Source: Pseudomonas farris | GTDB taxonomy: Bacteria; Pseudomonadota; Gammaproteobacteria; Pseudomonadales; Pseudomonadaceae | Assembly: GCF_019145235.1 (NCBI RefSeq) | Contig: NZ_JAHSTV010000010.1 | Location: forward strand, 62,001 to 126,000 | DNA length: 64,000 nucleotides | Direction: 5' to 3' | Shown here: in pieces, positions 1 to 10,300 of the stretch | Position numbering within the stretch: position 1 is the stretch's first letter | Layout of the letters: each line of letters opens with the position of its first letter | Program-made: the position numbers and the translations under genes | Notes under the pieces: generated by a model | What the model was told of the DNA's origin: nothing | What the model saw: the letters and a program-made list of their open reading frames with translations, nothing else | The model's database searches: none

Positions 1-1869
1 ACGGCTGAACTGATCCTGTATCTGAAGGAAACCTGTAGTCGTTTGGGTATGGCTAACCTGCCGGTGATGGAATACCACGAATTGCGCTCGCGGTTGCGAA
101 ACCATCGCAAGCTGGAAAGCTCCGGCGGTCCCGTCAAAAGATTCAAACACAGCAGTGAGGACAACCATCCACTGACCTCGACCTTGCAATGGCTTGACGC
201 TGCAAGTTTCGCTGTTGCGCAGGTGATTGCCCGCGACTTGAGAGCTCAGGTTTCACTACTGAGTTCTTCCATTACGAAGGATCTTCCTGCCAATCAGCTC
301 AGTCTTCTCACCGCTGCAATTGAGTTGCTGTCTCTGCGAGTCGAGGAGTTGAGCAGGGCGATCGAGAACCCTGTGGTTGCTCGCGGCGTATTGAGTGGGC
401 TGGTTGTCAGGTTGCAGGAGCTAATTCAGAAGGTTGAATCACGCATCTTGGGTACTGATGTCCTTACCATCCAACTGGGCGGCAAGCTGGTTTATGGCAC
501 TGGTCAGCCGGAATTGGCCAAGGGGCTGATCGAGCAGGAGGTTGATTTCTTCCTAGACCCGAACACGGTGCTGGTTCTCTATCAAGTGCCAACTGACTCA
601 GGGCTTGGGGAAGGAGTGAAGCTTTGTGTCTCCAGCTCTGGATACGAGTTCTTTGATACTGCTCGGCAGGGTATTGATCTTGCCGAAGCCTTGCAATGTG
701 CTGATCAGAAAGAACCTGTAAGAGTCAAAATTCCGGCCTTGACGGATGTAATGCTCGCATTCTTCATGCCCGCCAATGAGCTGTTCATGAGACTGGGACA
801 CAGTGTTCCTCTCCTGTTCCTTAACAAGGGTGGCCTTAAGAGAATCAGGATCAAAAGGGGACTAGGCAGGATAGCGGCTGAAGGTACTGAATCATCAGCC
901 AAGATGTTCTCGAGCCTGGCACGAGAAAAACTGGTCAAACCGCTGAAAAACTTTGCCTATTTCTATGCCAAGGCGCTTGAAGACGAGAGATTACTTTTTC
1001 CTGACCAAGTAGTGGCACAACAAGTGCTTGAACGCTTGCAGACATACCGGCTGTGTGACGCCGATATTGATTTGCTACTGTGTATTGCTCACGATATTGC
1101 CTTTAAATCGGAAAAGGGTTCCCTTCCCTCGGGGCTACTTTCGTCTAGCTACTACCAGAGTGTGTTTGTCGACGAGGTGCAGGATTTCACTGAGCAACAG
1201 ATCTATCTGATGACCTCTCAAGCTGACCCCGAGTACCACGCAATCACTGTTGTAGGCGACCGCTCGCAGCAACTGTTGCGCAACGAGCAATTGCACATCA
1301 CAGACTGCTTCCCGGGAGGTTTGCGCCCTGAGTTTGTCCGTCTGGACGAGAACCTGCGGCAGAAGAGCCAGCCTGAGCTGGCGGACTTTAGCGCTTTACT
1401 GCGCAAGCTTTTCGAAACGGGCACGCATGCTGACCTTCAGATGCTGGATACCTATCTGCTGCATGATCAAGTCAGCAACACAAGTGCGTACTCTCTGCAG
1501 AGCTTTGCGGATCGCGAGCAAGAATTCGCTTACCTCTGTGACATTATCTCTAATATCTCGGAAGATCTGACAGTTGCGGTCGTTTTACCCGACCAAGCGT
1601 TGGCGTTTGAGTTGCACAACTATTGCGAGCAAAGACTTGAAGGCAGCTTCCGTAAAATGAGCATGTCAGAGCATATAAATCTTGCCAAAAAGTACCTCGT
1701 GCATTTTACCTCTGTGCTGCATGTGAAGGGCTTGGAGTTCGATGTCGTACTGCTGCCGATGATTGAGCGTTACGATCTTGCTCAGCCGATTTTCAGGAAT
1801 CGGTTGTATGTGGGCTGTACCCGTGCAAGGAAAAGTTTGGTCATGAGCCGGTTGACACATTCTTCCTGA
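1..1869 (+). CDS. UvrD/PcrA-like superfamily 1 helicase, 5'-truncated by window edge
   Basis: The reading frame is open from the first base, so the true start lies upstream of the window. The visible ~622 residues carry the second half of an SF1A helicase. A DEVQD Walker B box lies near base 1170, a VVGDRSQQ motif III follows, and the late motifs are LHVKGLEFDVV near base 1720 and YVGCTRARKSL near base 1810. No GxGKT Walker A box is visible, so it should lie in the missing N-terminus. Such proteins unwind DNA 3'-5' and often sit in defence islands. It faces the defence operon tail to tail, with an IS66 remnant between them. It could be a stand-alone defence helicase or part of a system extending to the left. 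Confidence 0.75.
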   Translation, partial: TAELILYLKETCSRLGMANLPVMEYHELRSRLRNHRKLESSGGPVKRFKHSSEDNHPLTSTLQWLDAASFAVAQVIARDLRAQVSLLSSSITKDLPANQLSLLTAAIELLSLRVEELSRAIENPVVARGVLSGLVVRLQELIQKVESRILGTDVLTIQLGGKLVYGTGQPELAKGLIEQEVDFFLDPNTVLVLYQVPTDSGLGEGVKLCVSSSGYEFFDTARQGIDLAEALQCADQKEPVRVKIPALTDVMLAFFMPANELFMRLGHSVPLLFLNKGGLKRIRIKRGLGRIAAEGTESSAKMFSSLAREKLVKPLKNFAYFYAKALEDERLLFPDQVVAQQVLERLQTYRLCDADIDLLLCIAHDIAFKSEKGSLPSGLLSSSYYQSVFVDEVQDFTEQQIYLMTSQADPEYHAITVVGDRSQQLLRNEQLHITDCFPGGLRPEFVRLDENLRQKSQPELADFSALLRKLFETGTHADLQMLDTYLLHDQVSNTSAYSLQSFADREQEFAYLCDIISNISEDLTVAVVLPDQALAFELHNYCEQRLEGSFRKMSMSEHINLAKKYLVHFTSVLHVKGLEFDVVLLPMIERYDLAQPIFRNRLYVGCTRARKSLVMSRLTHSS

Positions 1870-2035
1870 TTTTCATGCTGGAGTGAATCGCCCTAATTCT
1901 GCGGAAAATCTTCATGTCTTCGATAGAGGTCGGTAAGGGAACGGTGAACCCATCTTTTCACCCCCGCTAAGCCCCGACATGGTGGACACTATTTTTTAGT
2001 GGACACCATCTCTGACCTATTTAAGCGGATCCTTT

Positions 2036-2250
2036 ATGCAGCCAAAACGACGCTCCTGTACCAAGACTTTCAAAGCCCAAATCATCCAGGAATGCGCCCA
2101 GCCAGATGCGTCAATCGCTGGGGTTGCCCAGATCCATGGGCTCAACGCCAATCTCGTGCATTAATGGATTCGCGTTCAATCGCAACAAAGCTTGGCACTG
2201 CAAACGCCTTCATCCCGCTGAGCATATGGCCCACCACTGTGTAGGAGTGC
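2036..2250 (+). pseudogene. IS66-family tnpA (OrfA) remnant
   Basis: Translation from the ATG gives an IS66 OrfA start: MQPKRRSCTKTFKAQ, then SIAGVAQIHGLNANL, which is the HTH of these small accessory transposition proteins. Where the family has a His-(Lys/Arg)-Trp triplet, codon 43 is TAA (bases 2162-2164). The frame continues as WIRV and then decays into a second stop. Two TGGACAC motifs just upstream (about 1982-2006) may mark the element's edge. The rest of the 1870-2284 gap shows no gene. Confidence 0.65.
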
Positions 2251-2284
2251 TTCGCAGGCACATTCTGCCCCCTTCATGCGCTAC

Positions 2285-4384
2285 TCAAACAGATGCAGGG
2301 CGAACCAAGAGAAACAGATTGCGTTTCGCCCGTGTTGCCGCAACGTGCAGCAAACAATGCTCGGAAGTTTCCGTATCTTCCGTCACGCCAGCATCTTCAT
2401 CGCGACTGAACTGCTCGGCGTAACTAGTCGCCCCCTTATAGGCGGCAACAATCACTACGCTGAACTCGAGCCCCTTGATGCGGTGCATAGTGGCTAGGCG
2501 AACACCCGGTAGTGCCGAATCGTCAGAGGTTGAATTGTCCAGTTTCAGGTGGACAATACCGGCTTGCTGTAAGGTCCGAGCAATACTGTCCAGATCATCA
2601 TTGGTACGCGCAGTGATGCAAATCTGTCGAGGCTCCATGCCATCGTCCTGCAATTGTTTCAGGATCGCCTGTATATGCGGCATATCTTCTTGTACGGAGG
2701 ACGACTCGATGATATCCGGCACATCACCATGAGTAAGAGAACGGTAACCGCGCAGAGATTCCGCGTTGCCGTCTAGGTCATCGACAGCACATCCTTCGAG
2801 CTGAGCGCAGGCCCATTGGCGGATTTCGTCGGTGGTTCGGTAATTCACCTTCAGGTTACGGCTGCGGCCGCGAACCTCGATACCCACCCGGCTGAGTACG
2901 ACTTTGTGCCGGTAGATACGCTGGTGAGCGTCGCCAACGATAAACAGGTCGTTTTCGGCTACTTCTACTGCCGTACGAATAAGTTCGAAGCCTGCGTTGC
3001 TGATGTCCTGAGCTTCGTCCACCACCATGGAACGAATGCCCAGTGCAGGCTGCTCCTTCCTGAGCAACTGACAGGCCTCACGGAAGGCTTCTTCAGGCTC
3101 GCGCAAGTTGGCAGCTTGCAGTTGGGCGCGGTATTCGGCAAACACCGGCCAGATAGACTTACGCATCGCACGACCAAGCTGACCGCCGCGTCCTACTCGA
3201 CTGGCACGCATATAGTCCTCAGCAGTTTCGCAAGCTTGAGGAAGCACCACTCGCTCATATTCCGCACGCATGAACTGCAAGCTGAGATCAACCGATGTCG
3301 GCATCGCCGACAGAGCTGCTTGCCAGAAACGGCGACGGTCGCCTTCGTTGTACAACAGATTATGTGGGTAGCCAAAACGACGCAGAAGGCTGGAAGCCCA
3401 CTGATCCAGGTTCACCACCTGAATTTTCTCCAGCTCCTGCGGTGTGCACAGCAGCGCCAAATGCTGGCGGATGTCCTCAGCCAGCGTTTTGGTGAAGGTG
3501 GTAAACAACACGGGACGACCCGGCAAGCCCGAGTATTGTCGTGCAAGTCTTGCGGCGCGATGCATGGCCACAACGGTTTTACCTGTACCTGCACCACCGG
3601 TCACCTTCACCGGACCATTCCAGTCGCGCTCCACCAACTTGCGCTGGCTGGGATGCAGGAACACCCTCCAGCGCTCTAGAGGTGCAGCTAGTAAGGCCTC
3701 CAGATCGCTGTCATCAGTCAGTACTACGAAATGACGACGCGAACTGTCGCGCTCCAGCGCAGCCCCGAAGTCTGCAGGGTCGACCGACTGCGGCGCGGCT
3801 TGATCACTGATGATCTTGTCGAAAAGCTCGCCAGCAGCAAATAGATACAACGCCTCAAATGCCTCATCGGGCAACTGCGTTTCCAGTGCCTCAAGTTCAT
3901 CTTCATTAGTCACGGCACGCACCGCTCCAAGCCGGTCATCGGGCACACCCAGACGGCGGATTTCACGGTCTTTGAGGGTATCGAACAGGCCCGCAGAACG
4001 CACCTCAACCGGTGCGTCAGATGCCGTCGTGTCAGCTAACTCCTGCACTGCATAAACCTGAATGCTGCCTACATCTGGATGGATCGCGACTCGATGGTGA
4101 CGAGCCCACTGGTAGGCATCGTCGTGCTGGTCTACCCACAACAGGCAATACACGTTGCCCACATCAGGTTTAAGCACAATGCCGCGCATATTGTCGTTAA
4201 TCCGCACCGAACGCATATTCGGATCGGCGGCATCATGAATGCGCTCATAATTGATGCCGGTCGCCATAGGGTTCTGACGAAACTTTGCAATGAAGGTCAG
4301 TACCGCCTGCTGGTGAGAGTGGGGAACTGCCGAAAACGACTTCAGAAAGTCATCAGACATTGCAATCTTCAGTGCCAGCGTCAT
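2285..4384 (-). CDS. UvrD-family helicase with RelE/ParE-like N-terminal domain
   Basis: This 699-residue protein ends the defence operon. Residues 1-110 resemble a RelE/ParE-fold domain: an opening DDFLKSFSAVPHSHQQAV helix pair, then MRSVRINDNMRGIVL and YCLLWVDQHDDAYQWA strands. The SF1 helicase follows, with Walker A GGAGTGKT near residue 265, VVDEAQD near 458, and TMHRIKGLEFSVVIV plus HVAATRAKRNLF at the C-terminus. Its ATG overlaps the stop of the giant helicase gene by 4 bp (ATGA), which implies coupled translation. RelE-like domains before UvrD helicases are a recurring arrangement. Here the domain may bind the partner or nucleic acid rather than act as a toxin. A second ATG eight codons in (MSDDFLKS) is an alternative start. 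Confidence 0.8.
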   Translation of the reverse strand: MTLALKIAMSDDFLKSFSAVPHSHQQAVLTFIAKFRQNPMATGINYERIHDAADPNMRSVRINDNMRGIVLKPDVGNVYCLLWVDQHDDAYQWARHHRVAIHPDVGSIQVYAVQELADTTASDAPVEVRSAGLFDTLKDREIRRLGVPDDRLGAVRAVTNEDELEALETQLPDEAFEALYLFAAGELFDKIISDQAAPQSVDPADFGAALERDSSRRHFVVLTDDSDLEALLAAPLERWRVFLHPSQRKLVERDWNGPVKVTGGAGTGKTVVAMHRAARLARQYSGLPGRPVLFTTFTKTLAEDIRQHLALLCTPQELEKIQVVNLDQWASSLLRRFGYPHNLLYNEGDRRRFWQAALSAMPTSVDLSLQFMRAEYERVVLPQACETAEDYMRASRVGRGGQLGRAMRKSIWPVFAEYRAQLQAANLREPEEAFREACQLLRKEQPALGIRSMVVDEAQDISNAGFELIRTAVEVAENDLFIVGDAHQRIYRHKVVLSRVGIEVRGRSRNLKVNYRTTDEIRQWACAQLEGCAVDDLDGNAESLRGYRSLTHGDVPDIIESSSVQEDMPHIQAILKQLQDDGMEPRQICITARTNDDLDSIARTLQQAGIVHLKLDNSTSDDSALPGVRLATMHRIKGLEFSVVIVAAYKGATSYAEQFSRDEDAGVTEDTETSEHCLLHVAATRAKRNLFLLVRPASV

Positions 4385-7300
4385 GCCAGTGTCTCCATCA
4401 AAAGGGTTCTCAGCTCATCAGGCAATTCGCTGCCGTCAACAGTGAAAGAATGCCAACCTTGGCCAGCAAAAAGCGCAGCCTCTGCTCCTGTATCAGGCAG
4501 TAGTACGGCGGTACGAGCATCTGGCCAAGCCAATTCAGCTTCAGCTATTACGCGGCCTTTTTCATCCATTAACTCATAGCCCACTTCCGGTGCGGTCACG
4601 CCCAAACCAGCCAGAACCAAGCCCCAAAGTTGTAAATCCTGAGCAGCCAGATCCAGCGCTTCCTGCCAAGCTTCAGACAGCCCCCCAGATTTCGCTTTGA
4701 GCGCAGAACAATCCTGCAGCGCAGATAACCCAGGCATTTCAGCGTTGCCAACCCAAACCTGACGCAGCGGCAATAATAGGTTGAGTGCTTGCCAAAGCTG
4801 CTGCCAGCGTAACTGGAGCTCGCTTTCCGGCAAGCCGACTTCTCTCCACTCACCGACCAGCACAGGCTCCGAGTCCGCCGAGCCATTGCCCGTCATCACT
4901 TGCTTCAGCTGCTCCGGGTGCATGGCAATAGCCAGCGTCCAGGCTGTACCGAGCTGACGCAGGCTCAACCTATGCTGATGCAGATCCGGCAGCAGACCCA
5001 GTTCATCCAGGCGCTGCCAGAAGGCCCCTTCGCGCAAGGCTTGTAGCCCGGAGGTATCTCCCGGAGGCATTAGCATTCCCGCAGCCAGGGAGATGGCCAA
5101 TTTGCCAAGCGCTTGGTGCTGCCCATGTGCTAAACGCTGATGCAGCTGAGTAAAGGACGGCAGCGATTTGAAGTTGGAAAGTGTGGCGATGCCCTGTGCC
5201 GTGCAGAGTTTTCTCACTACCTGCTGCGGATCATCATTAAGCAACATTTGCCAAGGCGATGGCGTAGCCAATACCTGGTTTTGCAAGGCGCATTCGACGT
5301 CATCCCAGGTCAGGGTCCATACCGAGAACTTCCCGCACTTTGCCACCGCCATACGTTTGGCGAGATCGGTAGCAATGATGTCCTTGTGGTACTGCCAGCC
5401 ATCAACAAAAACCACCACGGGCAGGTCGTCGGCGGTATCGTCCGGCCAGAACACGAAGTCCGGCTTGCACGGAACCAGCACACCATCGCTGGTTCCCAGA
5501 CTAACCTGCAACTCCATCCGCCAGCGACGCGAACCAGCCTGTATCTGGTAGCCCGCCTTGCCCTTGAACAAAAGCTCGGTCAGCTTAAATCTCTCACCCT
5601 GATGCTCTCGGCGCAGTGCCTCGACAAACCGCTTCTCCAGCATGCTGTCCAGTAACTGGTTAACCGGCTGGGAATCAGCCAAATGGGTAACAGGCTTCAG
5701 CGCCCCCTTGTGCTGCATCACCTCGCCCAACAGTTTCTGCGCAGTACGCCGCGAGATGGACTTACGATCGTGGCTGTTGTGATAGCGATACACACAGCGA
5801 TAACAGCCATCAGTGTCCGCATTCTGGTTGCAGACACAGCTATTGAGGGCCTGCAACGCAATATCGAACACTTCCAGCAATGGCTCAGGTGCGCGCATCA
5901 GTTCTTTGAGGTAGCCAGTGCCGCCCGGCACGCTGTCGTAGATCACCAAATAACAGCGCGGCGTATCGGAGCCCGCAGCCATACGCATATCCAGGGCGAT
6001 ACGCAGGTGGTCCACCGCCCCCCTGAAACGCCGCACCAATCCCAATTCCAGAGCCGACACAAAGCTCAGCAGGGCCTCATTGGTGTCAGCAAAGCCCACC
6101 TCGGGCAAGAACAGACGAATACCCTCACTGGTGAACTCTCGATAGAGAAACACACATTGCTGCGTGCTCGCTTCCGGAGTCTTACGCTTCGAGCACCAGG
6201 ACGAATGGTTACGATAAAACTCCTCGGCCTTGCGCTTTCGTTGCAAGGTGCCGCACTCCGGACAAATGCTGAAACCTGGGCGATTAAGCTCCTTACCGCC
6301 TATTTCCATCGGCGCACCTTCCGCCGACTGTTCACCAAAGTTCACCTCACGGAAGGTCACACGGTCGAGAAACTCAAAGCCGAAAGGAAACGTTTGTTCG
6401 TCGATCACAAAAGCTTGACGCACCGCATCTGGTGGGCTATCCACTAGCGCCTGCCGTACATAAAAGCCACGCTGGCGCTCATCTGAATCGTCAGCAATAC
6501 GGCTGTCGCGATCCAGCGTTCGGGCAAACACCGTGGTCAAACGCAACATCTCGTGCACCCGACCACTGTCGCGCCACAGCGTATCGCCACAGCGAGGGCA
6601 GTTCGGGTGCTGATCACCTGACGACAGGGGCTCGGTATAGGAGCACTGCCTACAGAAGCGCCAGTGCTCCGGCTTGATCTTTGACACATCGACCTGATTG
6701 ATCACCACCCGCCGGCCTTCGGCATAAAAGGTGTTGTTCGGCGCAAGCTCTGTGATGGCCGTTGAGCCAGGACGCTCATACTCAAAGGTCTGCGGATCGG
6801 GCGCTGTAGTGCCTGGCTTGGGATCACGGACAATTATCGAGCGCAGCAGTACACCTTGCTCCGGAAAGGCATAGTTGGGCAACAATCCTTCATCCGTCAG
6901 CACATTGAGCGTAGCCTTGCCCTCGATGGAACCGATCAGCCGCGATAACGCCGTACGATCCTGTAGAAGTCGAGTCAATTCGGCCTCCTGCTCCTCACCG
7001 CGCACGGTCAGTGCCTGCAGCTTATCGATCTCCTTAGCTGCTGCTTCACGCTTGCGCTTGATGCTATCAACATCACTAGCAATGCCCTGTAAACGGTTGA
7101 CGATTTTGTAGGCCAACGGACTGCTTTCATCGCTACTGCCCTGGATGAAATTTGCTAGCCACTCACGAGTACCCTCGCTCAGAGGGTTCTGAGTGCCTTG
7201 GTTGAACAGGCGCAGAAAACGCTCAAGCAGCGACGCTTGGTTCTGCTCCACATAAAACAACCATGGATAAGGAAACTTGCTGCTGGTCTGATTATTGATC

Positions 7301-10300
7301 GCGCTGAACACCCCGCGAACTTCTGAGGGGATCTGCGCGGCACGTCCGTTTTCATGTACCCAGCAATCAAGGGTAAAAGCGGTGAGCTGACGCTCAAGCA
7401 CCGCAGAGGCGTTAAGGAAAACTCCAGGTGCCTGCACAGCGCCTGCGATCATGGTTTTCGGGTCATCCCAGAAATACAGATCATGCGGTTTGCTGGTCGC
7501 CATGCTCATAAGCAGAGCGTTACCCGTGCTTCGCCCTGCTCGACCGGCACGCTGAATGTAGTTGGCTTGCTGCGGCGGTACCGAGCATTGCAACACGCTG
7601 GACAGATCGCCAATATCGATGCCCATCTCCAGAGTCGGAGTGGCTGAGAGCACATTGATGCCGCCAGGGCGGTCACTCTTCGATTTGAAATTACGCTCCA
7701 CTGCCTCGCGAGTTTCACGTGGCAACAAACCAGTGTGCTCGTGGGCAACTACGCGCTGGATATCGGCATGTAAATAGAGCTTGCGGTAGAAGTCGCCGGG
7801 CAAAGCAACTGGCTGCAGCTGACCCTGACAATCCACACGACGGCAGGGCTGGCCAGAAAAATCATCTTCTGGACCTGACAGCGTCATGCTGTGGCAACTC
7901 TCGCAGCGCCAACTACAACCGCCCAAGGTGACACGGAAAGCCTTAGGCTCCAGCCCCCACACCCGCATATCAGGGTGATCATCGGCCTCTTCGAAGCCAG
8001 CCAGGCCAGCCTGACTCAGCGCTTCAAGCGCAAGTCGATACAAAGGAAAAATCAGCGCGTCCGCGCCGATCGCCAAATCGTGCAAAGCCGGCAAGGCCTT
8101 GAACGCCCAGGCACGGAACAAGCGGATATGGCTGCCAGTAATGCTGGCACAACGTTTGAACTCGGGCAGAGTCACAAAACGCGGTGGCCGCGGGCCGGTG
8201 AGCAACTTGAACTGGCTTGGGCTCTTTTTGTAAACCCAGGGGCTGCTACCAACACGAGCATAGAACGCCAAAGCTGGGTCCCGCCAGGCTCCCAGGCGTT
8301 GCATGGTTTCCATCAGCCCGCGCAGGAACACCACCGCTTCTTCCGATTGCGTACCTGCCACTGGCTCAAGCGTCTCTCGCAAGCGCGGTAACAACCAATG
8401 CGCGGCCTCTTCCAGCGCGCCGCTCTCCGGCACCACACTAGCCGTACCGGTGGCGACAAGCGTACGCCCTATATGAGCATCTTGGCCAAACTCTGCATTC
8501 ATCACCCAAGGCAACAACTTCGCCAGTTCATGCAGCAAATTACTGTTTTCGGGCAGCGCGCCCTCACCCATCAGAGTTTCGTAATCACGCAGCCATTGCA
8601 TCTGTGGCGGAAGAAAGTTGGCCACATAGTGGCCGTCACCCAACGCGTCACGCCAACGCTGCTCAAAGGCCGCCGGCAAATCAGCCAGCGTTAGAGGCTG
8701 GCCTTGTGCGATCGTTTCAGAAATCACCTGTGCCAGCGCCGGGCGCAAGTTCAAACGCCAAGTGCGCGCGGCAAGAAAACCTGCGCGGTGGGCAGCGTCC
8801 TGCACAGAGTCGGAGAAGGCAATAAGTTTCTTGTCCAGATTGAAGCGCGTTGCAAATAACTGCCCCACCATCGCCGCCGCCAAGCTAGCCGCCTGCGAAC
8901 CCACAATAGTCAGTGTTTTATAGCCAGCGCAGTAAGGACAATCGTGATGCGACTTGCTGAACTTCGCGCCATTGCGCGAGCTTTCACGCAAGTTGCTGGC
9001 GATATCCACCGCCAGTAGGGCCTGATCTTCGCAGTGTGAGCACTCAGTTTGTGAGGCTTGATGCAAAGTGCCGCAGGCGGGGCACACCTGCTTGCGTTCG
9101 AAAATCTTTTGATCCGCACCTGCACTAGCGGGGAAGACAAAGCGCGTGGACACGTCCTCAGAGAAGAACGCGCTGTAAAAACCCTGCAAGTCATGGCTGA
9201 GTTGGTTCGGACTGATTTTTTGTTGCGCGGCCCCCCACCCTGTGGCGTGACATTCGCGACAATGGATCACCGGCAAATACACCCGAGTCAGATCGGCCTT
9301 ACGCAAATCATCATGATGTTTAAGTAACGGCTCGGCATCTAGCATCGCCACCATGCGGCGCAGCTCGCGCAGCCAGATTTCTACCTTAACCTGCAAGAAG
9401 AAGTCCTGATGCCCCGGCTTGCGCGCATGGGCCACCAACGCCAGCAAACTGGACAACCACAACAGCGCAAAGCGCTCATCCTCGCAGGCCGGTAAGCGCC
9501 GTTTGAGCAGAATCAGCAGGTCATCCAGCAAAACAGATTTAGGGCTAAGACGCTCCAAATCACGCAACAGGTTCTGGAATGCAAAGTGGCATTTCAGGCG
9601 CTCGCCCAGCGTGCAGCGCCAGTCAAAGTCTTGCGCCTGCTCCGCCGAACACGAATGACCAAACCAAAGTGGTCCTTGTGCAGCCAAGTAGGTATACAAA
9701 TCGTCATATTGCTCAGGTGCCAGGGCTGTAACGTCGCCGGGCTGCGGGCTTTGGGTAAACTCCACCACAGCCTCAGCCAGGTAATCGCCTACCGACTCAC
9801 GGTCTTCGCCGATTACCGCGCCAGCATCCATCGTCTCACCAAATACATCACCGGCAAATGCCAGCAAGTCGCTCACGCCATCGTCGCCCAACGTAGCCGA
9901 GGTGCCCACACATACCAGTTGCCCTGGTGGCGCATTGAGTCGGCCTTTCAGGCGACGAATCAAACAAGCTAGATCCGTGCCCTGCGCACCATTGAAAGTA
10001 TGCAGTTCATCTACCACCAGATAGCGCAGCGTATCAGGCTGTTGCTGCACCCACAGGGGTGCATCAGCAGCGCGAATCAGCAGAAAATCCAACATTTTGT
10101 AGTTGGTCAGCAGAATATCCGGCGGATTTTCTCGCAATGCCTCTCGATCGGTGATGACGGAATAGCTGCCGTCCTCCAGCCTCGTCACCGTCTGTGACTC
10201 GACTGCAGGTGCATCCCCCACATACAAACCAGCACGAATACCTGTAAGTCCTGCAGCGTCAACAATTTGCTTTGCAACACGGCCAGCTTGGTCGCTAGCT

